Positions 36,396 to 46,538 are shown, counted from the first letter of the stretch. The stretch: 64,000 nucleotides of DNA from Sneathia sanguinegens (GCF_001517935.1 NZ_LOQF01000006.1:24001-88000), one strand, 5' to 3'. Notes: generated from the sequence alone by a model not told the origin. Made by a program: numbers and translations.

Positions 36396-37514
36396 TTAAA
36401 TTTTCAATGGCATTGTTAAATAAACATTATTATTCTTATTGTCATCTTCCTTGAATAAAACTGCTGATATTTCATCTGACATATCTATTTCTAATATTTC
36501 AGAATTTTTTACAGTAGCAAGATATTCAAGTATAAATTTAACATTTAAATATATTTTTATATCTGGGCAATCCTTAATTATATTTAATTCTGAGCTCCCA
36601 TTTCCAAATTCTCCATAACCAGATATTTTTAACTTATTTTCAGTAAATAGAAATTCTGCGACATCTTTTCTTTCTTTCTTATCTCTTACAAAAATTAAAA
36701 CTTTTGATAAGGCTGTGTATAAATCTGTTTTATTAACCTTTATTTTCTTTTCAACCCTTACATTATCTAGTATAGCAATATAATCAGGAAATTGCAATTC
36801 TACAACCTTAGAAATAACTTCTATATCATCTAATTTGAATAATACCTTAGTACCTTCTGATCTAAAAATTACTTCATTTAATTCACTTTCTCTAAATATT
36901 TTAAGTAAGGCTTGTGTTAATTTTAAAGGTACACTAACACTTACATTTTCATTTGTATTATTTTCTTCAATTTCAATTTCCCTATACATCAATCTATACG
37001 AATCAGTTGCAACTAATTTTAAAGTCTTATCTTCTACTTCAAATTTCAAACAATTGATTTTTGCTTTTTCTTGATCTGTTGTAGCTGCAAATTGTGTTTT
37101 TTCAATATTTTCTAATAAAAGTTTCTTATCTACAATATATTCAACACCATTTATTACATCTAATTCAGGTATCTCATCAATTTCAATTAAACTATAATTT
37201 GAAATACTATCTGGAGTAACAATTTTTATTTGATTATTTTCTTCTTTTATTTCGACTTTTTCATCTATTACTTTACGAAGATATTCTTCAACTAGTCTAT
37301 GTTTTATTACTATTTTACCTTCATTTATTATTTCTGCATCACAATAACATTTTATAAATAAATGATAACCCATAGCTCTGAACTCAAGTTTATCTTCCTT
37401 TGTTTCTATATAAATACCTACCCTTGAGTTATCTATTCTTTCATCTAAAATAGCATTTTCTACTATTCTAATTGCTCTTAAAAAGTCTTTTGTTTTAACT
37501 TTAATATCAAACAT
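36396..37514 (-). CDS. dnaN: DNA polymerase III beta sliding clamp
   Basis: 372 aa, three similar domains. Start MFDIKVKTKDFLRAIRIVENAI, middle YRLMYREIEI, FPDYIAIL, and a C-terminal TMPLKI that matches the clamp ending (xxPMR/PLK-x). The sequence is rather divergent in the middle. It gives processivity to the replicative polymerase. It lies between the sigma factor and EIIB genes with no dnaA or recF nearby, so this is not a standard oriC locus. Confidence 0.9.
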   Translation of the reverse strand: MFDIKVKTKDFLRAIRIVENAILDERIDNSRVGIYIETKEDKLEFRAMGYHLFIKCYCDAEIINEGKIVIKHRLVEEYLRKVIDEKVEIKEENNQIKIVTPDSISNYSLIEIDEIPELDVINGVEYIVDKKLLLENIEKTQFAATTDQEKAKINCLKFEVEDKTLKLVATDSYRLMYREIEIEENNTNENVSVSVPLKLTQALLKIFRESELNEVIFRSEGTKVLFKLDDIEVISKVVELQFPDYIAILDNVRVEKKIKVNKTDLYTALSKVLIFVRDKKERKDVAEFLFTENKLKISGYGEFGNGSSELNIIKDCPDIKIYLNVKFILEYLATVKNSEILEIDMSDEISAVLFKEDDNKNNNVYLTMPLKI

Positions 37515-37516
37515 AT

Positions 37517-38344
37517 TTACCCCTTCATTTTATTTTTTTCATCAAAATGATTTTTTAACTTTGCTATTGCTTTTTTTTCAATTTGTCTAACACGTTCTCT
37601 AGTTATATTCAACAATTCACCAATTTCTTTCAATGTGTGAATTTTAGTATTATATAAACCATATCTTAATTTAAGTATTTCTTTTTCTCTATCAGTTAAA
37701 GAACTATCAAGTAATTCTTTCATTTCATTTAATTGTTCTTCTTTAATTATATCCTCTTCCACATTAGCTTCTTCACCTATTACATCTTCCAAATAAATAT
37801 TATCTCCAATAGTTTCACTAAAAGAAACTATATCTTGAAACTCATTAATAAGTAATACTACCTTACCCGGTTTAATATTCATTTTTTCTGCAATATAATC
37901 TATAGGTGGATTTTCGCCATGTTCATAGACATATTCATTAATTAATTTATTAACCTTTGATAATTGTTCATGCTTATATGATGGTATTCTAATATCTCTA
38001 CCTATGTTAATAATAGATTTTTTTATTGCTTGTCTTATCCACCAAACTGCATATGTACTAAATCTATGACCTTTTGTACTATCGAACTTTTCTATTGCCT
38101 TTAATAAACCTATATTTCCTTCACTTATTAAATCAATTAAAGGAAGTCCATTACCTAATGATTTTTTCGCTACTGAAATAACTAATCTTAAATTAGCTAA
38201 AACTAATTTGTTCTTTGCTTCTTCATCATTTTCTTCCTTAATTTTTCTTAAAAGTTCAAATTCCTCTTCCTTATTCAATAGTTGATATTCTCTTAAATCT
38301 GATAAATATAATGAAATTAGATTCATTTCATTTTGCTCTTCCAT
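37517..38344 (-). CDS. Sigma-70 family RNA polymerase sigma factor, RpoD-like
   Basis: 275 aa. Region 1.2 ([18 protein letters not shown]), region 2 with [39 protein letters not shown] (-10 recognition), region 3 ([20 protein letters not shown]), and region 4 with [35 protein letters not shown] (-35 recognition). It lacks the acidic region 1.1 and the long non-conserved insert of large RpoD proteins, so it could be either a compact primary sigma or a group 2 factor. Two bases from dnaN. Confidence 0.9.
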   Translation of the reverse strand: MEEQNEMNLISLYLSDLREYQLLNKEEEFELLRKIKEENDEEAKNKLVLANLRLVISVAKKSLGNGLPLIDLISEGNIGLLKAIEKFDSTKGHRFSTYAVWWIRQAIKKSIINIGRDIRIPSYKHEQLSKVNKLINEYVYEHGENPPIDYIAEKMNIKPGKVVLLINEFQDIVSFSETIGDNIYLEDVIGEEANVEEDIIKEEQLNEMKELLDSSLTDREKEILKLRYGLYNTKIHTLKEIGELLNITRERVRQIEKKAIAKLKNHFDEKNKMKG

Positions 38345-38352
38345 ACATCCCC

Positions 38353-39345
38353 CTAAAATTCAGATCTTAGATTTCTATTCATAAATAATTCAGTAATAGT
38401 TTTTGTTGATTGTTTGTTATACAATATATTATATAACTCAGTAAAAATAGGTGTTCTTAAATTATTTTTTTCTATTATTTCTTTTAAAGCCTTTATTGTA
38501 GTTGCTCCTTCAGATACCATTTTCATTTCATGAACTACCTCTTCTACTGTTCTACCACGACCTATTTGCTCACCAAGATATCTATTTCTACTATGTTGAC
38601 TTGTACAAGTAACTACCAAGTCTCCAAAACCTGTTAAGCCCATAAAAGTTTTAAAATCTGCTTTATAAAACTTACCTATTATTATCATTTCACCTAGACC
38701 TCTTGTCATAAGAGCTGCCTTTGTATTATCACCATAGCCTAAACCATCTGAAATACCTGCTGCTATTGCTATACAATTCTTAAGTGCTCCTGCTAATTCT
38801 GCTCCTATAACATCTGTACCTGTATATACTCTTAAATAAGTAGTATTAAAAACTTCTTGAACTTTTTTGGCAACTTCCTCATTTTCAGATACTGAAAGTA
38901 TAGCTGATGGTATTTGTTTTGCAACTTCTTCAGCATGAGTAGGACCTGCTAAATGCACATACTCATATTCAAAATCTTTTAATTCTTCTGCTACAATTTC
39001 TGAAATTCTTTTCAAAGTCCCAATTTCAAGTCCTTTTGCAACATTTACAATAATCTTTTTATTTGAAAATTTTTTAAATTTCTTTAGCATATTTCTAAGA
39101 TATTGTGTCGGTGTTGCAAGTAAAATAATATCCACTTTTTCTATAACTTCATTAAATTCTTCAACTATTTTAATATTAGTTGGTAAAATATGTCCCTTTA
39201 AAAAGGTTGTATTTTCCCTTTTTTCCTTTAATATTTTTCTATATTCTTCATTATGTTCATAAAGATAACAAGTGTATCCTTTTTTTGCTAATAGAATGGT
39301 TAAAGCTGTACCCCAACTTCCTCCACCTAATGTTAAAATATTCAT
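38353..39345 (-). CDS. gpsA: Glycerol-3-phosphate dehydrogenase [NAD(P)+]
   Basis: 330 aa. N-terminal Rossmann motif [50 protein letters not shown] (catalytic region), [36 protein letters not shown] with the active Lys, and [15 protein letters not shown] segment [16 protein letters not shown]. Makes glycerol-3-phosphate for phospholipids. Followed upstream by plsY, the next step in that pathway, in the same operon. Confidence 0.96.
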   Translation of the reverse strand: MNILTLGGGSWGTALTILLAKKGYTCYLYEHNEEYRKILKEKRENTTFLKGHILPTNIKIVEEFNEVIEKVDIILLATPTQYLRNMLKKFKKFSNKKIIVNVAKGLEIGTLKRISEIVAEELKDFEYEYVHLAGPTHAEEVAKQIPSAILSVSENEEVAKKVQEVFNTTYLRVYTGTDVIGAELAGALKNCIAIAAGISDGLGYGDNTKAALMTRGLGEMIIIGKFYKADFKTFMGLTGFGDLVVTCTSQHSRNRYLGEQIGRGRTVEEVVHEMKMVSEGATTIKALKEIIEKNNLRTPIFTELYNILYNKQSTKTITELFMNRNLRSEF

Positions 39346-39353
39346 ATAACTCC

Positions 39354-39938
39354 TTATTTATCAAAAAATTTTGCTTCTTTTTTATTTATTAAATTTTTAA
39401 TATTTGATTTATGCTTATATATCACAAAAAGCCCTATTATTATTGAAAAAATAATTTCAGGTGTTGTTCCTTTAAATAGATATACTGCAACTGACAAGCA
39501 TAAAGCACTAACCATAGATGCTATTGATACATATCCAGTTAAAAATACTATAGCAAAAAACACAACCAATAATGCTAATATAGAATAAGGTGAAATAATT
39601 AAAAAAATTCCGACTGTCGTTGCTACAGCCTTTCCACCTTTAAATTTTAAAAATATTGAATATGAATGCCCTATAATAGCACAAATAGCAGCATAGATTC
39701 CTAAATTGGCTCCCATCTTATATCCTATATAAGTTGGTATTGCTCCTTTTAGTACATCTAACACAAGTGTCATAAATCCATATTTATATCCCAAAACCCT
39801 TGCTGCATTAGTTGCACCTACATTACCACTTCCTTGTTGTCTTATATCAATATTTTTAAACACCTTACCTATCCAAAAAGCATTTGGTATACTTCCTATT
39901 AAATAAGAAAATATTAATAAGCATATTACTTTTATCAT
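39354..39938 (-). CDS. plsY: Acyl-phosphate:glycerol-3-phosphate acyltransferase PlsY
   Basis: 194 aa, five or so membrane spans with the three PlsY motifs: SYLIGSIPNAFWIGK, GSGNVGATNAARVLGYKYG, and FLKFKGGKAVATTVG. It transfers an acyl group from acyl-phosphate to glycerol-3-phosphate at the inner membrane. First gene of an operon with gpsA, the sigma factor, dnaN and EIIB. Confidence 0.95.
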   Translation of the reverse strand: MIKVICLLIFSYLIGSIPNAFWIGKVFKNIDIRQQGSGNVGATNAARVLGYKYGFMTLVLDVLKGAIPTYIGYKMGANLGIYAAICAIIGHSYSIFLKFKGGKAVATTVGIFLIISPYSILALLVVFFAIVFLTGYVSIASMVSALCLSVAVYLFKGTTPEIIFSIIIGLFVIYKHKSNIKNLINKKEAKFFDK

Positions 39939-39977
39939 CTTTTCCTCTTTCTGTTTGAAAATATCTCATTTGTTTTT

Positions 39978-40006
39978 ATTATATATGATTTCATTTAAAA
40001 ATTCAA
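39978..40006 (-). promoter_or_regulatory. Promoter of plsY operon
   Basis: Minus strand TTGAAT (40001-40006), 17-base spacer, TATAAT (39978-39983), about 40 bases before the plsY ATG, which follows AGAGGAAAAG. Confidence 0.75.
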
Positions 40007-40022
40007 CTTGCAAAAAATAAAA

Positions 40023-40057
40023 AAAACTTCTAATAATTTCTTTTTATTAGAAGTTTT
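40023..40057 (-). terminator. Terminator after ZnuA-like gene
   Basis: Fourteen-base-pair stem AAAACTTCTAATAA/TTATTAGAAGTTTT with a 7-base loop, then a T-rich stretch on the minus strand. Confidence 0.88.
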
Positions 40058-40070
40058 ATTATATTCTTGC

Positions 40071-40940
40071 TTATTTACTAACTTTCAAAATTGCATTTGC
40101 TACAGTATTCATATTTTCAAGTAAAGCTTTTTCAAATGCTTCTTTTCTATAAGAACCATTAGTCATATGATTTAAATTAGCAACATATACTCCAGTTTCT
40201 CTATAAATTACATTAGCTAATTTATGATTTGATACTTTTTCATCAAATAATAGTCTAACTCCTCTTTGTTTCATCTTCTTTATTGCTAATTTTGCATCAG
40301 CTAAACTTGGGCTTTGTACATATGAAGGTTCAACAACTGCTGATACACTCAAACCAAATTCATTTAATAAATAGTCATAACCTCCATGTGTAGTTGCAAT
40401 TTTAATATTTCTAGATTTTCCTCTAACCTTTCTTAATGCTTCTGCCTTTATAGCTCTTAATTTTGCACTATATCTAAGTGCATTTTGTCTGTAATATCCA
40501 GCATTTTTTCTATCTATTTTTCCTAATTCTTGAGCTATATAATTAACTTGTTGTATACTTTGAGTTACTGAAATAAATGTATGTGGATTTACAACATTAC
40601 CATTTCTTTGTCCTGCTACACGCATAAGTGTAGTTCTACTATTTGCATTTATAACTGGAATATTTTTATGAGCTGCTTTCAACATACTTTTCAAGAACAT
40701 ATCATGCCCTACACCATTTGCAACAACTACATTAACACTTGTAAGTTTTTTTACATCTTGTGCAGTTGCATCATAAGTATGTGCATTAACATTTGCAGGT
40801 ACCAAAGGTACTACATCCATTTTATCTCCAACTATATTTGATACAAAACAATAATATGGTAACATAGTTATACCAACCCTTAATTTTGAAAAGCTAGTAA
40901 AACTTATTAACATAAATAAATAAACTAAAATTTTCTTCAT
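40071..40940 (-). CDS. ZnuA-like metal-binding ABC substrate-binding protein
   Basis: 289 aa. Signal peptide (VYLFMLISFTSFS) with no lipobox Cys, so a free periplasmic protein. Cluster A-I layout with metal ligands in NAHTYD, NPHTFIS, ATTHGGYDYLL and LFDEKVS. No His-rich loop, unlike many zinc ZnuA proteins. The permease and ATPase genes are not here, so it is an orphan binding protein. The longer frame starting at 40991 would begin inside the promoter; the ATG at 40940 follows GAGGTG. Confidence 0.9.
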   Translation of the reverse strand: MKKILVYLFMLISFTSFSKLRVGITMLPYYCFVSNIVGDKMDVVPLVPANVNAHTYDATAQDVKKLTSVNVVVANGVGHDMFLKSMLKAAHKNIPVINANSRTTLMRVAGQRNGNVVNPHTFISVTQSIQQVNYIAQELGKIDRKNAGYYRQNALRYSAKLRAIKAEALRKVRGKSRNIKIATTHGGYDYLLNEFGLSVSAVVEPSYVQSPSLADAKLAIKKMKQRGVRLLFDEKVSNHKLANVIYRETGVYVANLNHMTNGSYRKEAFEKALLENMNTVANAILKVSK

Positions 40941-40959
40941 TCTAAACACCTCTTTTTTT

Positions 40960-40988
40960 ATACTAACACCATAATATATTTTTTTCAA
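40960..40988 (-). promoter_or_regulatory. Promoter of ZnuA-like gene
   Basis: Minus strand TTGAAA (40983-40988), 17-base spacer, TAGTAT (40960-40965). I see no clear Zur or MntR palindrome in the leader. Confidence 0.65.
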
Positions 40989-41096
40989 CACTATGTATTC
41001 AGTTCAACAAATAAATTGATACTACAACCAACCTTTTTTACTATATTTTTAATATATTCATTTTTTTCAGTTATTTTTTTTAAAAAATTCTTAAAT

Positions 41097-41126
41097 TTGA
41101 CAAGATATATTATTTAGTGTTACAAT
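41097..41126 (+). promoter_or_regulatory. Promoter of thioesterase-typA operon
   Basis: Plus strand TTGACA (41097-41102), 18-base spacer, TACAAT (41121-41126), 25 bases before the ATG at 41152. Divergent from the ZnuA promoter across about 110 bases of A/T-rich DNA. Confidence 0.75.
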
Positions 41127-41151
41127 TTTATTTGAATGAAAGGTGATAAAT

Positions 41152-41565
41152 ATGAAAAAAATATTAGTTAATTCGAGCTTAAAAAAAGAAATGATAGTAA
41201 AAGAAAAAGATTTAGCTTCTATTTGGGGTTCTGGGAAAGCTAGAGTCTATGCAACACCTTGTATGATAGCTTTCATGGAACTAACTTCCACTGAATTAAT
41301 AGATCAATTTCTTGAAAATGATGAAATTACTGTTGGAACTATGGTTAATATTAAACATTTAAAGGCTAGTCCCCTAGGCTCTAAAATTACCTGTGTTTCA
41401 AAAATAATTGAAGTTAATTCAAAGGCTATAACTTTAGAAGTTAAATGCTATATGAATGATGACATTTTAATTGGTGTTGGAACTCATGGAAGATATGTCG
41501 TTGAAAAAGAAAAATTTGAAAAAAAATGTTATGAAATAAATAAAGGAGACTTATGCAAAAAATAA
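41152..41565 (+). CDS. FlK-like hot-dog thioesterase
   Basis: 137 aa single hot-dog domain. YATPCMIAFMELTSTELI and the late GVGTHGRYVVEKEKFEKK align with fluoroacetyl-CoA thioesterase FlK relatives, including positions of the Thr, Glu and His catalytic triad. Likely a short-chain acyl-CoA thioesterase; the fluoroacetate role belongs to one Streptomyces enzyme and need not apply. The ATG at 41152 has AAAGG eight bases upstream; a GTG three codons earlier is less likely. Overlaps typA by 13 bases. Confidence 0.85.
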   Translation: MKKILVNSSLKKEMIVKEKDLASIWGSGKARVYATPCMIAFMELTSTELIDQFLENDEITVGTMVNIKHLKASPLGSKITCVSKIIEVNSKAITLEVKCYMNDDILIGVGTHGRYVVEKEKFEKKCYEINKGDLCKK

Positions 41566-43376
41566 AGAACATAGCTATAATTGCCCATGTTGATCATGGA
41601 AAAACTACTTTAGTAGATGCCTTACTTAAACAATCTGGTACTTTTTCAGCTCATCAAAAAGTTGAAGAAAGAATTATGGATAGTAATGACCTTGAAAAGG
41701 AAAGAGGTATCACAATATTTTCTAAAAATGCTTCTATACATTATAAGGATTATAAAATAAATATAGTTGATACACCAGGACATGCTGATTTTGGTGGTGA
41801 AGTACAAAGAATATTAAAAATGGTTGATTCTGTTTTACTTTTAGTTGATGCTTTTGAAGGTGTTATGCCACAAACAAAATATGTATTAAAACAAGCTTTA
41901 GATCATGGTTTATGCCCTATAGTTGTTATTAATAAAATTGATAGACCTCATTGTACACCAGAAGAAATTGTAAATAATGTCTTTGACTTATTTGTCGAAT
42001 TAGGTGCAAATGAAAAACAATTAGACTTCCCTATTGTATACACAAGTGCAAAAAATGGAATAGCAAAATTAGACTTAAAAAGCGATACAAGCGATATGAA
42101 AGACTTATTTGAAACTATACTTAAATATGCACCAGATCCTCAAGGTGACCCTAATGAACCACTTCAAATGCAAATAATGAATACCGAATATGATGACTAT
42201 GTTGGAAAATTAGGTACAGGTAGAGTGTATAATGGTAGCATTTCTCGTAATCAAGAAGTTGTTGTAATAAAAAGAGATGGATCAAATGTAAAAGCAAAAA
42301 TTGGTAGAATTTATACTTATGAGGGGCTTAAAAAAGTTGAAACTGAAATTGCTTATTCTGGAGATATAATAACAATTGCAGGTATAGATCATATTGATAT
42401 AGGAGAAACTATCTGTGATAAGGATAATATTAAAGCCTTACCTCTAATTGAAATTGATGAACCAACTTTATCTATGACTTTTATGGTTAACTCATCACCA
42501 TTTGCTGGTCGTGATGGTAAATATATTACTTCAAGAAATATATTAGAAAGACTTGAAAAAGAAGTTAGTCATAATGTAAGTATGCGTCTTGAAACTACAA
42601 ATAGTCCTGATGCCTTTATTGTAAAGGGTCGTGGTGAATTACAATTATCTATATTACTTGAAAATATGAGAAGAGAGGGTTATGAAGTAGCTGTTTCAAG
42701 ACCAAAAGTTATTTTCAAGCAAAAAGATGGTGTAAAATTAGAACCTATAGAACTTGTAACTGTTGATGTTGCAAATGATTTTTCAGGTGTTGTAATTGAA
42801 AAATTAGGTCTTAGAAAAGGTGAATTACTAAGTATGACACCTGGTAATGATGGTTATACTAGACTTGAATTTAAAGTTCCTTCTCGTGGTTTATTAGGTT
42901 TCACAAATGAATTTTTAACTGAAACAAAGGGAACTGGTATACTTAATCATACTTTCTTAGAATATGAAAAGTACAAAGGTGATATTGTAACAGGTAAAAA
43001 AGGTGCTTTAATAGCAATTGAAGCTGGTACTTGTTATGCTTATGCACTTAATAATTTACAACCTCGTGGTATTCTATTTGTTGAACCCGGTGATGAAGTT
43101 TACGAAGGTATGATAGTTGGTGAACATACTAAGGATAATGATTTAGTTGTAAATACTTGTAAGAGTAAAAAATTAACAAATATGCGTGCTGCTGGTTCAG
43201 ATGACAATGTTAATTTAGCACCAGCTAAAAAATTCACCTTAGAACTTGCACTTGAATATATTTCAGATGATGAATTGGTAGAAATAACTCCTAATTCATT
43301 AAGACTTAGAAAATTAGTTCTATCTGAATTGGAAAGAAGAAAACAAAGAAATCAATTAAGTAGAGAAGAAAAATAA
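41553..43376 (+). CDS. typA: Ribosome-associated translational GTPase TypA/BipA
   Basis: 607 aa. G1 [19 protein letters not shown], switch [16 protein letters not shown]3 [13 protein letters not shown]4 NKIDRP; then EF-G-like domains and the TypA-specific C-terminal domain ([20 protein letters not shown] near 540-570, [11 protein letters not shown]). BipA helps 50S assembly and stress responses. AAGGAG precedes the ATG inside the thioesterase gene. Confidence 0.97.
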   Translation: MQKIKNIAIIAHVDHGKTTLVDALLKQSGTFSAHQKVEERIMDSNDLEKERGITIFSKNASIHYKDYKINIVDTPGHADFGGEVQRILKMVDSVLLLVDAFEGVMPQTKYVLKQALDHGLCPIVVINKIDRPHCTPEEIVNNVFDLFVELGANEKQLDFPIVYTSAKNGIAKLDLKSDTSDMKDLFETILKYAPDPQGDPNEPLQMQIMNTEYDDYVGKLGTGRVYNGSISRNQEVVVIKRDGSNVKAKIGRIYTYEGLKKVETEIAYSGDIITIAGIDHIDIGETICDKDNIKALPLIEIDEPTLSMTFMVNSSPFAGRDGKYITSRNILERLEKEVSHNVSMRLETTNSPDAFIVKGRGELQLSILLENMRREGYEVAVSRPKVIFKQKDGVKLEPIELVTVDVANDFSGVVIEKLGLRKGELLSMTPGNDGYTRLEFKVPSRGLLGFTNEFLTETKGTGILNHTFLEYEKYKGDIVTGKKGALIAIEAGTCYAYALNNLQPRGILFVEPGDEVYEGMIVGEHTKDNDLVVNTCKSKKLTNMRAAGSDDNVNLAPAKKFTLELALEYISDDELVEITPNSLRLRKLVLSELERRKQRNQLSREEK

Positions 43377-43380
43377 ATAA

Positions 43381-43407
43381 AAAAATAGAACTTTTAGTTC
43401 TATTTTT
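43381..43407. terminator. Bidirectional terminator between typA and CorC-like gene
   Basis: Stem AAAAATAGAAC/GTTCTATTTTT with a 5-base loop, flanked by A and T runs that serve both strands. It overlaps the last codons of the convergent CorC-like gene. Confidence 0.85.
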
Positions 43408-44674
43408 TTTCTTTACAAATAACTAATATTTTTTGAATTTTCTTATTCTTAACTTTTAATACTCTAAAACAAGTATCATCAATATAAATATCATCAATTT
43501 TAGCATTATCTTTCGGTATGTATGCAATCTTTTCTATTATTAAGCCCCCAACCGAATCATAATATTCTGAACTGAAATTTGTTTTAAGAAAATCATTTAA
43601 ATCATTTATTGATAAATCTCCATTAACTATATACTTATTTTTACCTATTTCAACTATATTGTATAAATTTTTGTCATATTCATCTGTAATATCCCCAACA
43701 AGTTCTTCAAGTAAGTCTTCAAGAGTAACAATACCAGATACTCCACCATATTCATCTATTAAAATAGCCATATGGTTATGATTATTTTTCATTTCTAAAA
43801 ATAGTTCACTAATTTTTTTTGTATCTGGAACAAAATATGCCTTTTTCATTACCTTGTCTACAGTAATATTTTTATCTTCTAAAAGCAATAAGTCTTTTAT
43901 ATGTAAAATACCTATAACATTATCCAAGTCTTCATCATATATTGGTACTCTTGAATAAGTTGTTATATTATCATATTTCAATAAATTTGAAACTATTTCA
44001 TTTTTTTGTATAGCAAATATATTAGGTCTTGGTATCATAACCTCTCTTGCTAGTAGCTCATCAAAATCAATAACATTTTCTATTATTTCTTTTTCTGGCT
44101 TTTCAAGATTAGTACCAGAATTAATTACAGCTATCATTTCATCCTTACTTAAATTATCATTTTCTTTATTATTTCTAAAGCCTAATATAAATACAACAGC
44201 ATTTGTTGATATTGTTAATATAAATATAATTGGTGTAAAAATAATTGAAAAAATATTTAAAATTTTCACCAATACCAGAGAAATTTCAACTGATTTTTGT
44301 AAACCTATTCTTTTTGGAACTAATTCTCCTAATACTAGGGAAACATATGATAAAACTAAGGTTACAATTATAACTGAAATTTGACTAGCATAGGGTATAT
44401 TAATCAATAAACTTTCAAGTTTATTAGACAAACTCAGTGCCGCTGATGCTGAAGCGAAAAAATTAGACAAAGTTATTGCTACTTGAATAGTAGACAATAA
44501 TTTACTAGGTGCTTCTATCATATTTAAAAGTAATTTAGCCCTTTTATCTTTTTTTTCAACTAAAGCTAGAATTTTATTCTTATTAACAGAAAATATTGCA
44601 ATTTCTGCACAAGAAAAAAAAGCATTAATTAATATTAAAATAAATATTAATAACAATTTGGGCAATATGTCCAA
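43400..44674 (-). CDS. CorC/HlyC-family membrane protein (CNNM and CBS domains)
   Basis: 424 aa. N-terminal DUF21/CNNM transmembrane domain (FSCAEIAIFSVNKNKILAL, LVLGELVPKRIGLQ), a CBS pair (EVMIPRPNIFAIQ, VIGILHIKDLL, HNHMAILIDEYGGVSGIVTLEDLLEELVGDI) and a C-terminal CorC_HlyC transporter-associated domain. Homologues are Mg2+/Co2+ exporters. The start is TTG, six bases after GGAGGT; no ATG fits. Sits after the rplA terminator. Confidence 0.92.
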   Translation of the reverse strand: MDILPKLLLIFILILINAFFSCAEIAIFSVNKNKILALVEKKDKRAKLLLNMIEAPSKLLSTIQVAITLSNFFASASAALSLSNKLESLLINIPYASQISVIIVTLVLSYVSLVLGELVPKRIGLQKSVEISLVLVKILNIFSIIFTPIIFILTISTNAVVFILGFRNNKENDNLSKDEMIAVINSGTNLEKPEKEIIENVIDFDELLAREVMIPRPNIFAIQKNEIVSNLLKYDNITTYSRVPIYDEDLDNVIGILHIKDLLLLEDKNITVDKVMKKAYFVPDTKKISELFLEMKNNHNHMAILIDEYGGVSGIVTLEDLLEELVGDITDEYDKNLYNIVEIGKNKYIVNGDLSINDLNDFLKTNFSSEYYDSVGGLIIEKIAYIPKDNAKIDDIYIDDTCFRVLKVKNKKIQKILVICKEKK

Positions 44675-44697
44675 TTCAATACCTCCATGTTATAATA

Positions 44698-44722
44698 AAG
44701 AGTGTTTTAAACAAACACTCTT
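44698..44722 (-). terminator. Terminator after rplA
   Basis: Stem AAGAGTGTTT/AAACACTCTT (10 bp) with a 5-base loop, then TATTAT on the minus strand; ends the rpmG-rplA operon. Confidence 0.85.
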
Positions 44723-44734
44723 CAACTTTATATA

Positions 44735-45442
44735 CTATTTAGTTACATATGAACTTACTAATAATGGATCTATCTTTATTCCAGGTCCCATTGTTAATGA
44801 AATAGCAACTGTTCTTAAATATTGTCCTTTTGAAGTTGCTGGTTTTAATTTAATAATTTGACCTAAAGCAACTTTGAAATTTTCAACAACCTTTTCTTTT
44901 TCAAAATCAACTTTTCCTAATGGTAAATGTATTGATCCTAATTTATCTACTTTAAATGCAACTTTTCCTTTTTTAAATTCTTCAACAGTTTTAGTTATAT
45001 CAGTTGTAACTGTTCCAGATTTTGGATTAGGCATTAAACCTTTTGTTCCTAAAATTTTTCCTAATCTTCCTAATTTAGGCATCATGTCTGGTGTAGCTAT
45101 AACTAAGTCAAAATCAAACCATCCTTGTTGAATTTTCGCAATATATTCATCATCACCAGCATATGTTGCACCAGCTTGAAGAGCTTTTTCAATATTTTCT
45201 CCACTTGTAATAGCAAGTATCTTAATCTTTTTACCTGTTCCATTAGGTAATACTACTGTACCTCTTACTTGTTGATCAGCATGTCTTGGATCTACTCCTA
45301 ATTTAACTGCTAATTCAACTGTTTCAACAAATTTAGCACTCTTTGTTTCAAATAATAAGTCTAATGCTTCTTCTGGTGTATATATCTTTAATTTATCTAC
45401 TTTTTGAGAAATTTCATTATATCTTTTTCCTCTTTTTGCCAT
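44735..45442 (-). CDS. rplA: Ribosomal protein L1
   Basis: 235 aa. VDPRHADQQVRGTVVLPNGTGK, TPDMMPKLGRLGKILGTKGLMPNPKSGTV and SLTMGPGIKIDP are diagnostic L1 segments. It binds the 23S rRNA L1 stalk and in other bacteria represses its own mRNA. Last gene of the operon; preceded by a hairpin leader at 45460-45484. Confidence 0.97.
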   Translation of the reverse strand: MAKRGKRYNEISQKVDKLKIYTPEEALDLLFETKSAKFVETVELAVKLGVDPRHADQQVRGTVVLPNGTGKKIKILAITSGENIEKALQAGATYAGDDEYIAKIQQGWFDFDLVIATPDMMPKLGRLGKILGTKGLMPNPKSGTVTTDITKTVEEFKKGKVAFKVDKLGSIHLPLGKVDFEKEKVVENFKVALGQIIKLKPATSKGQYLRTVAISLTMGPGIKIDPLLVSSYVTK

Positions 45443-45459
45443 TTAATTAATCCTCCTCT

Positions 45460-45484
45460 GTGGTCATTGGTAAACACCTTCCAC
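45460..45484 (-). promoter_or_regulatory. Leader hairpin before rplA (GTGG...CCAC)
   Basis: On the minus strand GTGGAAGG ... GACCAC, with the GTGG/CCAC arms closing a loop, just before the AGAGGAGG ribosome-binding site. The same arrangement precedes rplK. Ribosomal leaders of this form are common; binding of L1 or L10-type regulators is possible but not shown. Confidence 0.45.
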
Positions 45485-45491
45485 TAATTTA

Positions 45492-45920
45492 TTAATCTTG
45501 TACTTTAATTCCCATACTTCTTGCTGAACCTGCTATAATATTCATTGCTTTTTCTACATTACTTGCATTCAAATCAGGCATCTTTAATTCAGCTATTTCT
45601 TTTAATTGTGCTTTAGTAACTGTTCCAGCAACTTCTTTTTTAGAATTATGAGCTCCTTTTTCTACCTTAGCAGCTTTCTTTAATAAATCTGATGCTGGTG
45701 GAGTTTTTAAAACAAATGTAAAACTTCTATCTGAATAAATTGTTATTTCTACTGGAATTATATATCCCATTTTATCTTGTGTTTGTGCATTAAATGCTTT
45801 ACAAAATTCTGGTATATTTATCCCCTTAGGTCCTAATGCAGATCCTACTGGTGGAGCTGGATTAGCCTTTCCTGCACTTATTTGTAATTTAACTGTACCT
45901 ATAACTTCTTTTTTAGCCAT
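45492..45920 (-). CDS. rplK: Ribosomal protein L11
   Basis: 142 aa. [35 protein letters not shown], and [20 protein letters not shown] with [10 protein letters not shown] at the C-terminus. It forms the GTPase-associated centre with 23S rRNA. A 14-codon upstream extension of the frame is excluded since AAGGAGG sits between it and the ATG at 45920. Confidence 0.97.
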   Translation of the reverse strand: MAKKEVIGTVKLQISAGKANPAPPVGSALGPKGINIPEFCKAFNAQTQDKMGYIIPVEITIYSDRSFTFVLKTPPASDLLKKAAKVEKGAHNSKKEVAGTVTKAQLKEIAELKMPDLNASNVEKAMNIIAGSARSMGIKVQD

Positions 45921-45938
45921 TTTAAAATTTCCTCCTTT

Positions 45939-45962
45939 GTGGTAATTGAAATATTCTCCCAC
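45939..45962 (-). promoter_or_regulatory. Leader hairpin before rplK (GTGGG...CCAC)
   Basis: On the minus strand GTGGGAGA ... TACCAC, immediately before AAAGGAGG. Sister of the hairpin before rplA; the pair suggests shared translational control of the two genes. Confidence 0.45.
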
Positions 45963-45968
45963 TCAATT

Positions 45969-46538
45969 TTACTTTTTAATTTGTTCAACTTTCAAAATAG
46001 GTTTAGCTTTCCCGTTAAGAGTTGAAAGCATTACTTCTTCTTTATCCTTATATATTTCAAGAATAGTTCCTACATTTCCTAGATAATCACCATCTATTAT
46101 ATCCACTATATCACCAATTTTTAATTTACTAATTTTTTCTGATGGCATAACAACAGTGGTTTTTACCCTTTGCATTATTCTTTCTACTTCTTCGTCAGAC
46201 ATTGGTATGGGATCAGAACCTACACCAACAAAACCTGTAACACCATTTGTATTACGGACAGCATACCAAGCTTCACTATCTACATGATAATTAAGAGCTG
46301 TTCCTGTTTCTTCTATGTTTGTTCTCATTTCTACCATTACATAACTTGGAAATAATTTTCTATAAGTAATAACTTTTTTTCCTCTTTTTTCTTCTTCTAC
46401 TTCTTCTTCGGGAACAAAAATTCTAAATACCCTATCTAACATATCCAAAGATTTTACTCTATTTTTCAAATCATCTCTAACCTTTTTTTCATAACCAGAA
46501 TATGTATGAATCAAATACCATTTATTTACAAATTCCAT
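45969..46538 (-). CDS. nusG: Transcription termination/antitermination factor NusG
   Basis: 189 aa. NGN domain (WYLIHTYSGYEKKVRDDLKNRV, LFPSYVMVEM, WYAVRNTNGVTGFVG) and C-terminal KOW domain (GDIVDIIDGDYLGNVGTILE). Couples RNA polymerase to Rho and the ribosome. Located between secE and rplK, the standard order. Confidence 0.97.
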   Translation of the reverse strand: MEFVNKWYLIHTYSGYEKKVRDDLKNRVKSLDMLDRVFRIFVPEEEVEEEKRGKKVITYRKLFPSYVMVEMRTNIEETGTALNYHVDSEAWYAVRNTNGVTGFVGVGSDPIPMSDEEVERIMQRVKTTVVMPSEKISKLKIGDIVDIIDGDYLGNVGTILEIYKDKEEVMLSTLNGKAKPILKVEQIKK

